NCBI GenBank assembly: GCA_025363655.1
Contig: JANYDK010000121.1
Span: forward strand, 1 to 64,000
Length of the DNA stretch: 64,000 bases
Origin: Deltaproteobacteria bacterium
GTDB taxonomy: Bacteria; Myxococcota_A; Polyangia; Polyangiales; JADJMO01
Direction: 5' to 3'
Shown here: one piece after another, positions 52,615-62,122 of the stretch
Layout: each line of letters starts with the position of its first letter
Numbering within the stretch: the stretch's first letter is position 1
The notes under the pieces: generated by a model
The model's input: only the letters and a program-made list of their open reading frames with translations
Database searches by the model: none
Told to the model about the DNA's origin: nothing
Program-made: the position numbers and the translations under genes

Positions 52615-53946
52615 ATGGCAAGCGGATCGAAGAAGTCGAAAGAGCGCGAGTCGAACGGCAAGCGCCCCGATCGCGTGGCCATCGTCGCCGGTCTGCGGAC
52701 CCCGTTCGTCAAACAAGGCACCGCCTATCGCGATCTCTCCGCGCTCGACCTCGGGAAGATCGTCGTCAGCGAGCTGCTCGAGCGCACCGAGCTCGATCCG
52801 GCGGAGGTCGATCTCCTCGTCTACGGTCAGGTCGTCCCCTCGCTCTCGGCGCCGAACATCGCGCGTGAGATCGTCCTCGGCACGCAGCTGCCGAAGGGCG
52901 TCGAGGCGTACAGCGTGAGCCGCGCGTGTGCGACGTCGATTCAGTCGATGACCTCGGCGGCCGAGGCGATCCTCGCCGGGCAGCACGACGTCGCCATCGC
53001 CGGCGGCGCCGACAGCGCGAGCGTGGTGCCGATCGCGGTCTCCAAGCGCCTCGCCGGGATGCTCCTCGAAGCGTCGAAGGCGAAGTCCCTCGTCGACAAG
53101 CTGAAGAGCTTCCGTGGCCTCGTTCCCGGCGATTTGGTGCCTGTCCCTCCCGCGCTGAAAGAGCCGTCGACGGGGATGACGATGGGCGAGAGCGCCGAGA
53201 AGATGGCGCGTGAAGGCGGCATCAAGCGCAAGGACCAGGACGAGCTGGCGGTGCGCTCGCATCAGCGCGCGGCGAAGGCCTGGGCCGACGGCGTCTTCGA
53301 CCAAGAGGTGATGCACGTCGTCGTCCCGCCGAAGTTCGAGCAAGCGGTGGCGAAGGACAACTTGGTCCGCGACGACGCGTCGGTGGAGGCGATGGAGAAG
53401 CTCCGTCCAGTCTTCGATCGCAAATATGGAACGCTCACCGCCGGCAACTCGTCGGCGCTCACCGACGGCGCCAGCGCGCTCCTCCTGATGCGCGAGTCGA
53501 AGGCCAAGGCGCTCGGCTACACGCCGATCGGATACTTGAAATCGTGGGCCTACGCGGCGATCGATCCGGGCGGTTGGATGCTCATGGGTCCGACCCACGC
53601 GACGCCGATCGCGCTCGATCGCGCCGGGCTCTCGCTCAAGGACATCGACCTCGTGGACATGCACGAGGCCTTCGCCGCGCAGATCCTCTGCAACGTCAAG
53701 GCGTTCGGCAGCAAGCAGTACGCGCAGGAGAAGCTCGGACGCGCTCACGCCATCGGTGAGATCGACGAGAGCAAATTCAACGTCCACGGCGGCTCGATCG
53801 CCATCGGTCATCCCTTCGCCGCCACCGGCGCGCGCATGGTCACGACCACCCTCCGCGAGCTCAAGAGGCGCGGCGGTCAATACGGTCTCGTCACTCTCTG
53901 TGCAGCCGGCGGGCTCGGCGCCGCTGCCGTCCTGGAGGTCGCGTGA
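52615..53946 (+). CDS. fadI: acetyl-CoA acyltransferase (beta-oxidation thiolase, beta subunit)
   Basis: The 443-residue product is a thiolase with nucleophile Cys105 (SRACATS), His in MHEAF, the GHPFAATGAR loop and the second Cys in LCAAGG. It cleaves 3-ketoacyl-CoA in the last step of beta-oxidation. It is longer than PhaA-type thiolases and matches FadI-type. GGAGG precedes the ATG. Its stop overlaps the fadJ start (TGATG), so the two subunits are coupled. Confidence 0.93.
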   Translation: MASGSKKSKERESNGKRPDRVAIVAGLRTPFVKQGTAYRDLSALDLGKIVVSELLERTELDPAEVDLLVYGQVVPSLSAPNIAREIVLGTQLPKGVEAYSVSRACATSIQSMTSAAEAILAGQHDVAIAGGADSASVVPIAVSKRLAGMLLEASKAKSLVDKLKSFRGLVPGDLVPVPPALKEPSTGMTMGESAEKMAREGGIKRKDQDELAVRSHQRAAKAWADGVFDQEVMHVVVPPKFEQAVAKDNLVRDDASVEAMEKLRPVFDRKYGTLTAGNSSALTDGASALLLMRESKAKALGYTPIGYLKSWAYAAIDPGGWMLMGPTHATPIALDRAGLSLKDIDLVDMHEAFAAQILCNVKAFGSKQYAQEKLGRAHAIGEIDESKFNVHGGSIAIGHPFAATGARMVTTTLRELKRRGGQYGLVTLCAAGGLGAAAVLEVA

Positions 53947-56213
53947 TGGCCAACCAAGCGAGTATTCAAGCGGATTCTGGGCCTTCGAGCGCGCCGCGAT
54001 CGAAGTCGTCGGAGGCCGCCGAGAGTGGCGCCTTCGTCGTCGATGCGCGCCTCGATGGCGTGTCGGTCATCTACATCGACGTCCCCGGCGCCAGCGTCAA
54101 CTCGTTGCAGGCGAGCTTCGCGCAAGAGCTCGACGACGTCCTCGAGAGCATCGAGCGTGACGAGACGGTGCGCGCGATCGTCATCGCCAGCGGCAAGACC
54201 GACAGCTTCGTGGTCGGTGCCAACATCGACATGCTCGCCGGTTGTCGCCTCGCCTCCGACGCCGAGGCGCTCTCGCGCGCTGGCCAAGCGGGTTTCCGTC
54301 GGCTCGAGACGGCGAAGAAGCCGATCGTCGCCGCCATCCACGGCGCTGCGCTCGGCGGCGGCTTCGAGCTCGCCCTCGCGTGCCATGCGCGCGTGCTCTC
54401 CGACGACAAGAAGACGGTGCTCGGCTTCCCCGAGATTCAACTGGGGCTCATCCCCGGTGCCAACGGTCTCCCGCGCGTCGCCGCCATCGTCGGTCTGCAA
54501 GTGGCGCTCGATCTCGGCCTCACCGGCAAGCAACTTCGTCCTTCGCGCGCCAAGCGCCTTGGCATCGCCGACGACGTGGTGCCGCAATCGATCCTCATCG
54601 AGGTCGCTGCCAAGCGCGCGCTCTCGCTCTGTGACCGGCCGATTCGCGCCAAGGCGGGGCTCTTCCATCAGCTCGATCGCCTGAAAAACATGGCCCCGCA
54701 GGCCGCGCTGACCGAGCTCGCGCTCGAGGACAACGCGATCGGTCGGCGCATCCTCTTCCGTCAAGCGCGACTGATCACGCAGAAGAAGACCAAGGGTCAC
54801 TACCCGGCGGCGATGGCGATCATCGACGTCCTCGAGACGTTCGGCAGTCGTGGCTTCGAAGCCGCTGCCGAGCACGAGGCGCGTCTCTTCGGTGAGCTCG
54901 TCGTCAGCGAGACGGCGCGTCAGCTGATCGGCATCTACGACGCGACGCAGGAGCTGAAGAAGGACAGCGGCGTCACCGATCCGAAGGTGAAGCCGCGCAC
55001 GGTCGCCAAGGTCGGCGTGCTCGGCGCTGGGCTGATGGGCGCCGGCATCGCCTACGTCACCGCCGACAAGGCTTCACTGCCGGTGCGCGTGCGCGACAAG
55101 GACGACGCTGGTGTCGGCCGCGGGCTCGCCTACGTCGGGAAGATCCTCGACGGTCGGGTGAAGCGCAAGTCGCTCACGCGCCTGGAAAAAGACGGGATCA
55201 CGAGCAAGATCAGCGGCACCACGACCTACGACGGCTTCGGCCGATGCGACGTCGTCGTCGAGGCGGTGTTCGAGGACCTCGCGCTGAAGAAGCAGATCCT
55301 CGCCGACGTCGAAAAGAAGTGCTCGGTGACGACGATCTTCGCCAGCAACACCTCGTCGATCCCGATCGGGAAAATCGCCGAGGGCTGCGCGCGTCCGCAC
55401 AACGTCGTCGGGATGCACTACTTCTCGCCGGTCGAGAAGATGCCGCTCCTCGAGGTCATTCGTCACAAGCTGACGAGCGACGAGGCCGTGGCCACCGCGG
55501 TCGCGCTCGGGAAGAAGCAGGGAAAGACGGTCATCGTCGTCAACGACGGCGTCGGCTTCTACACCTCGCGCGTCCTCGGCCCCTACATGAACGAAGCGGC
55601 ACACCTCCTCGCCGAGGGCGTCGCCATCGACGTCATCGACAAGGCGCTCGTCGATTGGGGCTTCCCCGTCGGTCCGATGACGCTCCTCGACGAGGTCGGG
55701 ATGGACGTCGCCGAGCACGTCGGTCGCATCGTCCACGAGGCCTTCGGCGAACGGATGACGCCGCCGGCGATCATGGAGCGCCTCGCCAAGGACGACCGCA
55801 AAGGCCGGAAAAACAGCCGCGGAATGTATCTCTACGACGAGCGCGGCCAGAAGCCGAAGGACGCGCCGGACGGTGGGGTCGACACGAGCGTCTACGCCAC
55901 GCTCGGCGTCACGCCGACGACCAAGGTCGAGACCGAAGAGGTCCAGATGCGTTGCGTCCTCGCCTTCGTCAACGAGGCGCTTCGTTGCCTCGGCGAAGGC
56001 ATCCTCCGCTCGCCACGTGACGGTGACGTCGGCGCCATCTTCGGCCTCGGCTTCCCGCCGTTCCGTGGGGGCCCGTTCCGCTACGTCGACGCGGTCGGCG
56101 CCGCCGAGGTCCTTCGTCGCATCGAGAGCTTCCGTCTCCGCTTCGGCGCTCGCTTCGAACCGGCCCCGACCCTGGTGAATCTCGCGAAGATCAACGGGAA
56201 GTTCTACCGCTGA
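53946..56213 (+). CDS. fadJ: multifunctional beta-oxidation alpha subunit (enoyl-CoA hydratase / 3-hydroxyacyl-CoA dehydrogenase)
   Basis: The 755-residue product has an enoyl-CoA hydratase domain (about 30-220, HGAALGGGFELALACH with the first catalytic Glu, GFPEIQLGLIPGANG with the second), a Rossmann NAD domain (VLGAGLMGAG at about 360) and the 3-hydroxyacyl-CoA dehydrogenase C-terminal domains, with catalytic His in GMHYFSPVEKMPL. It forms a complex with FadI. GTG 53943 is an alternative start. Its 3' end overlaps the GlpA-like gene on the other strand by 23 bases. Confidence 0.93.
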   Translation: MANQASIQADSGPSSAPRSKSSEAAESGAFVVDARLDGVSVIYIDVPGASVNSLQASFAQELDDVLESIERDETVRAIVIASGKTDSFVVGANIDMLAGCRLASDAEALSRAGQAGFRRLETAKKPIVAAIHGAALGGGFELALACHARVLSDDKKTVLGFPEIQLGLIPGANGLPRVAAIVGLQVALDLGLTGKQLRPSRAKRLGIADDVVPQSILIEVAAKRALSLCDRPIRAKAGLFHQLDRLKNMAPQAALTELALEDNAIGRRILFRQARLITQKKTKGHYPAAMAIIDVLETFGSRGFEAAAEHEARLFGELVVSETARQLIGIYDATQELKKDSGVTDPKVKPRTVAKVGVLGAGLMGAGIAYVTADKASLPVRVRDKDDAGVGRGLAYVGKILDGRVKRKSLTRLEKDGITSKISGTTTYDGFGRCDVVVEAVFEDLALKKQILADVEKKCSVTTIFASNTSSIPIGKIAEGCARPHNVVGMHYFSPVEKMPLLEVIRHKLTSDEAVATAVALGKKQGKTVIVVNDGVGFYTSRVLGPYMNEAAHLLAEGVAIDVIDKALVDWGFPVGPMTLLDEVGMDVAEHVGRIVHEAFGERMTPPAIMERLAKDDRKGRKNSRGMYLYDERGQKPKDAPDGGVDTSVYATLGVTPTTKVETEEVQMRCVLAFVNEALRCLGEGILRSPRDGDVGAIFGLGFPPFRGGPFRYVDAVGAAEVLRRIESFRLRFGARFEPAPTLVNLAKINGKFYR

Positions 56214-57882
56214 ATTCGTCTCCGAGCTCCGCGGTGAGGTGCGCGAACGTCAGCGCTTCTTGCCGCGCCTGCTCGGGGCCCATCGCCGGGATGCGCAACG
56301 TGCGTTGTCGCTCGAGGAAGCGAATGGCCTGCGCGCGCCCTTCCTTCTGGGTGATGCCGGTGTCCTGAGCGACGATTTGCCCGCATCGCAGCGCGCAACG
56401 CATGCCGCCGCAGGTGCCGAGGCCGAGCCGCGTGCGCCTGGCGACGTCGTCGACGGTGACCGCCAGCTCTTCGGCCACCACCTGACGCACCTCGGCCTCG
56501 AGCACCGGCTCGCAGACGCAGACGACGCGCGCCTCTTCCGGCTTCTTCGCGATTCGTTCGACGATTTGCCGGGCGCGCCCGCCGTGACGAAAGACGAGGC
56601 GCCGTGACGCGACCGGGTGAATGTCGGCCTCCTCCGCGAGCGCGATCGCATCGGGCACGTCGTCGCCGCCCGGCATGCGGATCTCGTGCGTGCGGCACTT
56701 GGCGGTGAGGCCGAGCTCGCGCGCGAGGACGTCGCTCATCTCTTCGGCGAAGATGCGATAGCTCGCGAGCTTGCCGCCGATCATCGAGTAGAGGCCGGGG
56801 ACGTTGCCGTGCTTGTCCTTGCCGTGATCGAGGATCGCGTGCTCGCGCGTCACCTTGTCTTCGACCTTGCCGTATTCGAAGAGCGAGGGGCGCACGCCGG
56901 TGGTGACGCTGACCGCGCGCGCGTGACGAATCGACGGGAAAACAGCGGCGACGGCCTGCACCAGGTAACGCACCTCGTCGGCGGTGGAGCGCACGTCGTC
57001 GAGGTCGCCGTAGTAGTCGTCGTCGGTGGTGCCGAGGACGCTGGTGTTCTGCCACGGCTCGAGGAACACCTGCCGTCCATCGGCGGCGTTGACGGCGATG
57101 GCGTAGTTCGAGAGTCGTCGATCGTAGACGACGTGGATTCCTTTGGTCGGTCGCACGCGAATCGAGACGCCACCACGGGCGCCGGTGATCGGGCTCCACG
57201 CGCCGGTCGCGTTGACGATGAGCCGCGCGGTGGTGGTGGTGACGGCTCCGCTACGGAGATCGCGATGACGAGCGCCGATCGCGCGCGAGCCCGGCCCATC
57301 ACCAGATCGCACGATTTCCAGGACTTCCGTGTGCGTACGCACCTCTGCACCGCGTGAGATGGCGTCGAGCACGTTGAGCGCACAGAGCCTCCCGCCGTCG
57401 GTACCCCACTCGTCGAACGAGACGCCGCCGATCAGATCGCCGACCAGGCCCGGCTCGAGGACCGCGAGCTCGTCCGGCTTCAAACGCGTGTGCGGCTTGC
57501 CCCGCTTCAGCGGCTGGAAGTCGTCGTAGGCGCGGAAGAAGGCGTCGACGAGCGTGAGGAAGAGTTTTCGCGCGGTGCCGCCCTTGGCGATCGGCATCAA
57601 GAAGGGAATGCGATGGAGGAGAAACGGCGCGACGTGTTGAATGAAGCCGCTGTCGCGACAGCTCTGCTCGGTGACGCTCGGCTCCGACGTGAGGTAGCGC
57701 GCGCCGCCGTGGATCATCCCGCTCGAGTTGCCGCTCGCCCCGAACGCGAGGTCGTGTTTTTCGAGGAGCGCGACCTTCGCCCCACGCATCGCCATGTCGC
57801 GCGCGACGCCGGTGCCGTTGACGCCGCCTCCGATGACGAGGACGTCGACGTCGGCGTCACGGGCGCGCAGCTCGGTGCTCAC
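56191..57882 (-). CDS. glpA-like: glycerol-3-phosphate dehydrogenase, GlpA/GlpD type with C-terminal BFD-like domain
   Basis: The 563-residue product has an FAD-binding Rossmann domain (VLVIGGGVNGTGVARD), conserved NSSGMIHGGARYL, and a DAO-type catalytic part. After about 440 it carries a [2Fe-2S]-type BFD-like domain with Cys in VVCVCEP and GTCGGMRCALRCG, as in anaerobic GlpA but not aerobic GlpD. It oxidises glycerol-3-phosphate to dihydroxyacetone phosphate, probably passing electrons to a partner. No glpB or glpC is adjacent. GTG 57882 start; the preceding beta-rich protein gene is 12 bases upstream on the same strand. Confidence 0.88.
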   Translation of the reverse strand: MSTELRARDADVDVLVIGGGVNGTGVARDMAMRGAKVALLEKHDLAFGASGNSSGMIHGGARYLTSEPSVTEQSCRDSGFIQHVAPFLLHRIPFLMPIAKGGTARKLFLTLVDAFFRAYDDFQPLKRGKPHTRLKPDELAVLEPGLVGDLIGGVSFDEWGTDGGRLCALNVLDAISRGAEVRTHTEVLEIVRSGDGPGSRAIGARHRDLRSGAVTTTTARLIVNATGAWSPITGARGGVSIRVRPTKGIHVVYDRRLSNYAIAVNAADGRQVFLEPWQNTSVLGTTDDDYYGDLDDVRSTADEVRYLVQAVAAVFPSIRHARAVSVTTGVRPSLFEYGKVEDKVTREHAILDHGKDKHGNVPGLYSMIGGKLASYRIFAEEMSDVLARELGLTAKCRTHEIRMPGGDDVPDAIALAEEADIHPVASRRLVFRHGGRARQIVERIAKKPEEARVVCVCEPVLEAEVRQVVAEELAVTVDDVARRTRLGLGTCGGMRCALRCGQIVAQDTGITQKEGRAQAIRFLERQRTLRIPAMGPEQARQEALTFAHLTAELGDEFSGRTSR

Positions 57883-57894
57883 GGCGCGCGCGGC

Positions 57895-59241
57895 TCAGTT
57901 CCCGACGGGGACGTCGAAGAAGCCGCCGAGGCCGAGGCCGGCGAAGTTGTGGATGGCCGTGCTGTCGATGGTCTTGGTGCTGGAGGTGCCGCCGACGGAG
58001 AGATCGATCTTGGTGTACGAGCCCGCGGAAGCCCACAAATAGCCGACCATCGTGAATTTCGCCGACGGCTTGAAGGCGACGCCGACCTTGAGGCGAAGCG
58101 GCTCGATGCCGATCAGCGTGCCCTCCTCGGTGGTGTGGTCGGCGGTCTCGACGTGCACCTTGGTGAGGCGCATTCCCGTGGCGAGATCGCCGTAGAAGCC
58201 CCAGCGCCCGCCCGGATTGCTGTTCAGCATGAGGCCGAGACCGAACGCGTCGGTCGTCACCGTCATGGAGCTGACGGCCACGCCGCCGCTCGCCTGGAGG
58301 GTGCTGACGTCGGGCGCGCCGAGAAAACCGTGCTGCCAGAAGAGATACGCGGCGAGCGCAGGGACGAAGCGAAAGCCGATGTCGCCCTCGATCGCGGCGC
58401 CCGTCTTCATGAAGTCGATGGCGTTCGACGAGCGCGCGCCGTCGGGCGAGGTGCTGACGTACGACGCGGTCGGGCTCGAGGAGTCTTCGAGCTGTCCGCC
58501 GGGACCAATCGACGCGACCGAGACGCCGAAGACGAAGCCGATGCGTGGCGCGACGTAGGTGCTCGCGCTCGCGGGCTTGGCGTCTTTGCCGTTTCCCTCG
58601 GGCGGAGGCTTCGTGCCCTTGCCCTTCTCTTCAGGCGGCGGTGGCGGCGGTACGACCACGGCCGCGCCGCCCGACGCCTTCGCTTCGAAGACGACTTCCT
58701 TCACGTCTTTTTCGCCGACCGTGACCTCTTGCTTGTCGTCGGCCGCGCCGCCGCCGCTGATCGCCACCGTGTGGGTGCCGACGTTGACGGGGATGCCCTC
58801 GTCGAGGAGCACCGTGCTGACCGAGTGCTCGTCGATGACGACCTGCGGCTTGCCGCTCGCGCCGTTGATCTTGACCTTGATTTTGGGGATGCGCGCGCGC
58901 AGCGCCTCGGCTGCCTTGTGCGACGCATCGACGGCGTCTTTCTGTTTCGCGTCACCCTGACCGTCGAGCTGGCTGCGTGAATAGGCGTCGAGCGCCTCGA
59001 CCCACTTGCCGAGCTTCTCGGCGCAGAAGCCCTCGTGGTAGCGGACGATCGCCGTCGATTTGATCTCGCCGACCTTGCGGAATTTCTCGTACGCCGCCGC
59101 GTAGTCCTTCGACTTCTCGAGCTCGCTGCCCTGCGCGTAGAGGCCGCGCGCGGCTTCGAGCTCGGCCGCGGTCTGCGCGAAGAGGGGAGTCGCGAACGCC
59201 AGCGAGGACCCGAGGACGAGGCTGAAGAGGACACGGCGCAT
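57895..59241 (-). CDS. TPR/PEGA-like exported protein with beta-barrel-like C-terminus
   Basis: The 448-residue product has a cleavable signal peptide (FSLVLGSSLAFATPLFA), a TPR-like segment (LYAQGSELEKSKDYAAAYEKF), a PEGA-like strand region (VVIDEHSVSTVLLDEGIPVNVG), a Pro-rich linker and a C-terminal region of amphipathic strands ending in aromatic-poor PVGN. Proteins of this order in myxobacteria are secreted or outer-membrane. No enzyme is evident. It is transcribed toward the GlpA-like gene, which starts 12 bases after its stop, and it follows the Ser/Thr kinase gene by 53 bases. Confidence 0.72.
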   Translation of the reverse strand: MRRVLFSLVLGSSLAFATPLFAQTAAELEAARGLYAQGSELEKSKDYAAAYEKFRKVGEIKSTAIVRYHEGFCAEKLGKWVEALDAYSRSQLDGQGDAKQKDAVDASHKAAEALRARIPKIKVKINGASGKPQVVIDEHSVSTVLLDEGIPVNVGTHTVAISGGGAADDKQEVTVGEKDVKEVVFEAKASGGAAVVVPPPPPPEEKGKGTKPPPEGNGKDAKPASASTYVAPRIGFVFGVSVASIGPGGQLEDSSSPTASYVSTSPDGARSSNAIDFMKTGAAIEGDIGFRFVPALAAYLFWQHGFLGAPDVSTLQASGGVAVSSMTVTTDAFGLGLMLNSNPGGRWGFYGDLATGMRLTKVHVETADHTTEEGTLIGIEPLRLKVGVAFKPSAKFTMVGYLWASAGSYTKIDLSVGGTSSTKTIDSTAIHNFAGLGLGGFFDVPVGN

Positions 59242-59294
59242 CGCGTCGACATGATAGTCGACGTCGGGAAATCAGGCCCGATCTTTGCGAAAAG

Positions 59295-60899
59295 TCAGAA
59301 TCCGGGGCCAGTGCCGACGGAGGCAGGCCCGTCGTTTTCGCTCGAGGGCTTGGCGCTCGGCTTCGCGCTCGGCTTGGTGCTGGCGGTGCTCGAGGGCTTG
59401 GGCACGAACTGCGGCTTGGGCTTCGGCGTCACCACGGTGGGAACGGTCGGGTTGGCGGGCGTCGACGCCTTGGTCGCAGGCGCCATGCTCGTCGTCGCGC
59501 TCGGGAGCGGCGCTGTCGACGGTTCGGCCGAGGCGGGCTCTTTCGCGGTGCCGATGGGGACCGTGGTGTCGATCGGATCGGGCAGGTCGATCTTCGTGGG
59601 CGGATCGACGCTCTTCTTCGGCGCGGGTTTGGTCGTCTCGGTCTCGGTGGTGTTCGCTTCGGTCGCCGGCGGTGAGCGTTCGCCATCGCGCGCGCGTTGT
59701 CCGACCACCGCCCAAGCGCCGACCCCGACGACGCCCGCCAAGAGGATCGCGCTCACCGCCACGAGCGCCCCGCGGCCACGTTTTTTCGGTGTTTCGATGA
59801 CCGTGACGGCGCCGACCGTCATGTGCGAGGGATCGCTGCGCACGGTCGTCGAGGCGTGCTCGGGGCGCGGAGCTGCCGGAGGAGACCCCGAGGCCATGCG
59901 CGCGCTGCCGTTGCCGCCGTTGCCGCCGTTGCCGCCGTTGGAAGCGAGTCGATAGGTCGAGCCGATGCGCGCGTTTCGTGCGCTCACCGGATCGCCGATG
60001 TCGATCGGCGGAATGCCGTAGGCCGCGCGCGGCGCCACGTAGCCATCGAGGAGCGCAGAGAGCGCTTCCATCGTCGGCGGGCGATGATCACGGTCCTTGC
60101 GCAGACACTGATCGACGATGGCGACGAACTCGGGATCGACCTGCGGCGCCACTTGCGCGAGCGGCGGCGGATCTTCCAGGGTGATGGCCATCATCACCTG
60201 GTTGTAGTTCTCGCCGTTGAAGGGGATGCGTTGGCTGACGCACTCGTAGAGGATGACGCCGATCGCCCAGATGTCGGTGCGCCCGTCGAGATCGCTGCGC
60301 CCGCGCGCTTGCTCGGGGCTCATGTACGCCGGCGAGCCGAGCACCGCGCCGGTGCGCGTCATGCGGATGTCGTTGCCGATTTGCGAGGTGATCTTGCTGA
60401 TGCCGAAATCGAGGATCTTCGGCAAAATGAGGTCGCCGCGCTTGGCGACGTAGATGTTGGCGGGCTTGAGATCGCGATGGACGATGCCGGCCGCGTGCGC
60501 TGCGGTGAGCGCGCGGGTGACGTCGAGCATGATCGCCGCCGCCTGCACCGGCGTCAGCAGACCGCCGTCGATGATCTTGTCGAGCGGCCGGCCCTCGAGG
60601 AACTCCATCACCAGGAAGGGCGCGCCGTCGGGCAAGGTGCCGAGGTCGAGCACGTCGACGATCGACGGGTGATCGATGCGCGCGCTGGCCTTCGCTTCGC
60701 GGAAGAAGCGCTGGATGACGTCGGGGTTCTCCGCCAGCTCGGGGAGCATGAACTTGATCGCGACCTTGCGTTCGGTCATCTGGTTCTGAGCGACCCAGAC
60801 CGAACCCATGCCGCCTTTGGCGAGCGGGCGCAGGAGCACGTACTTGCCGGCGACGATCTCGCCCTCTACCCAGCCGTGTGTGCTCCCACCCTCTGACAC
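59295..60899 (-). CDS. membrane-anchored Ser/Thr protein kinase (PknB type)
   Basis: The 534-residue product has a complete eukaryotic-like kinase domain (about 15-285): G-loop LAKGGMGSVW, VAIKFM Lys, catalytic HRDLKPANI, DFGIS, and PAYMSPEQARG after the activation loop. A disordered juxtamembrane linker with NGG repeats follows, then a transmembrane helix (ALVAVSAILLAGVVGVGAWAVV) and a periplasmic Pro/Thr/Ala/Ser-rich tail without PASTA repeats. The start is GTG 60899 with no clear ribosome-binding site. Such kinases in myxobacteria sense the envelope and phosphorylate FHA or other targets. Confidence 0.93.
   Translation of the reverse strand: MSEGGSTHGWVEGEIVAGKYVLLRPLAKGGMGSVWVAQNQMTERKVAIKFMLPELAENPDVIQRFFREAKASARIDHPSIVDVLDLGTLPDGAPFLVMEFLEGRPLDKIIDGGLLTPVQAAAIMLDVTRALTAAHAAGIVHRDLKPANIYVAKRGDLILPKILDFGISKITSQIGNDIRMTRTGAVLGSPAYMSPEQARGRSDLDGRTDIWAIGVILYECVSQRIPFNGENYNQVMMAITLEDPPPLAQVAPQVDPEFVAIVDQCLRKDRDHRPPTMEALSALLDGYVAPRAAYGIPPIDIGDPVSARNARIGSTYRLASNGGNGGNGGNGSARMASGSPPAAPRPEHASTTVRSDPSHMTVGAVTVIETPKKRGRGALVAVSAILLAGVVGVGAWAVVGQRARDGERSPPATEANTTETETTKPAPKKSVDPPTKIDLPDPIDTTVPIGTAKEPASAEPSTAPLPSATTSMAPATKASTPANPTVPTVVTPKPKPQFVPKPSSTASTKPSAKPSAKPSSENDGPASVGTGPGF
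59908..59940. repeat. 9-base tandem repeat inside the kinase gene
   Basis: About 3.7 copies of CCGTTGCCG in direct succession encode NGGNGGNGG in the linker next to the kinase's membrane helix. Slipped-strand changes would stay in frame because the unit is nine bases, altering only linker length. Confidence 0.7.
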
Positions 60900-60986
60900 C
60901 TGGAGACTCTACGCGTCCACGCTGGGGGGCGCCAATTCACCGGGCAAGCCCACCTGGAAGGTGCGGGACATCGGTTCAGTCACGTG

Positions 60987-61514
60987 TCACTTCCGAGCTC
61001 CGCTTCGAGGCCGCGGATACGAGAGCGCGTCGAAGGCGCGGCTGGCATCGCGATCGAGGTGATAGTCGACGCGCTTCGACATCGGCTCTTGGTCGTCGGG
61101 AGCGCCACGAAAGGGCACGGCGAGGAGCGCGACGATCGATTTTCCCGCCCACTGCAGCTCGATCTGCAAACGCACGCGGCCGGCCCCCGGCACCTCGCGA
61201 ATGTGCGCGACGAAGGTCGCTTCTGCGAGAGGAACCCGGATGCCTGGGCCCTTGCGCGTGAGCACCAGCTCTTCGTCCGCGCCGCCCTCGTTCTCCAACA
61301 TCACGACGCCGCGTTCGGTGCGTGCGACGAGCGCGTGCCGAGCGAAGAACCAGACCGCGAGCCCGACGACGACGGCGCCGCCGAAGCCGAGCACGCCGAT
61401 GGTGCGCGCGCCGATCGCGCCGGTGACCGCAAAAAGCAGCCCGCCGACGAGGAAGCCGTTGCGCGAGGCGCGGCGATGATCGGCGTCGGTGAGGAAGGTG
61501 CCGAGGAGACGCAT
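60987..61514 (-). CDS. small membrane protein
   Basis: The 175-residue product has two adjacent transmembrane helices (NGFLVGGLLFAVTGAIGA and GVLGFGGAVVVGLAVWFFARHALV) near the N-terminus and a soluble C-terminal domain (about 75-175) with strand-like stretches such as GIRVPLAEATFVAHIREVP and RLQIELQWAGKSIVALLAVPF. No family is recognised. It lies 87 bases upstream of the Ser/Thr kinase gene on the same strand. Confidence 0.65.
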   Translation of the reverse strand: MRLLGTFLTDADHRRASRNGFLVGGLLFAVTGAIGARTIGVLGFGGAVVVGLAVWFFARHALVARTERGVVMLENEGGADEELVLTRKGPGIRVPLAEATFVAHIREVPGAGRVRLQIELQWAGKSIVALLAVPFRGAPDDQEPMSKRVDYHLDRDASRAFDALSYPRPRSGARK

Positions 61515-61569
61515 GGAGGAGAAGCCCGCGGTCTATACGACCGTGGAGGGCTCGGCTACTCGGGACTCC

Positions 61570-62001
61570 ATGACGCGTTCCTCGCGAGGCATCGGCATCG
61601 TCACACTCTTCGTCGGCTGCGGCGTCGTGCTCTTCGCCGCGTGCGGTGGGCCGACGCGCTCGAGCGAACCGCCGATGGCGGGTAGCGCCGCGATCCTCCC
61701 GAGCCCGGTCAACGCCGAGGTGGTGCCGAAGAGCACGCCGAGCGACGCGACGATTCCTTCGTCGACGAACGGCGCGGGCAAGTCGGGCGATCTCGACCAA
61801 GCGCAGAAGAGCCCTGCCGAGATCGTCGTGAAGCCGGCCGCTTCGACGAGCGCGTCGGCCTCCAAGGTCGAGGAAAAGAAGTGCAAGGGCATGGTCCCCG
61901 GCAAGACCAAGAACGGCGATGCCTGCACGTCCGACAAGCAGTGCGCGTCCTGCGTATGCACGACGGCCATCTGCTCGCGCGCCATCAGCCCCGACCTCTA
62001 G
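61570..62001 (+). CDS. lipoprotein with a short Cys-rich tail
   Basis: The 143-residue product has a lipoprotein signal (GIGIVTLFVGCGVVLFAAC, lipobox FAAC) and a Pro/Ser/Ala-rich region (about 25-95). It ends in a small Cys motif, KKCKGMVPG, then GDACTSDKQCASCVCTTAICSR. The Cys motif is common in myxobacterial secreted proteins. Function is unknown. It is divergent from the small membrane protein gene, 55 bases away. Confidence 0.62.
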   Translation: MTRSSRGIGIVTLFVGCGVVLFAACGGPTRSSEPPMAGSAAILPSPVNAEVVPKSTPSDATIPSSTNGAGKSGDLDQAQKSPAEIVVKPAASTSASASKVEEKKCKGMVPGKTKNGDACTSDKQCASCVCTTAICSRAISPDL

Positions 62002-62122
62002 CCGGGCGGTCCGGCTGTATAACTCGGCTATGCAACTCGGCCGGCGGCCCTGCCGGAGGGTGGATGTGGCCGCCCAATACCCATGATCCCATCGGAGCTT
62101 CTCGGATGCTCCACAGTCCCCC

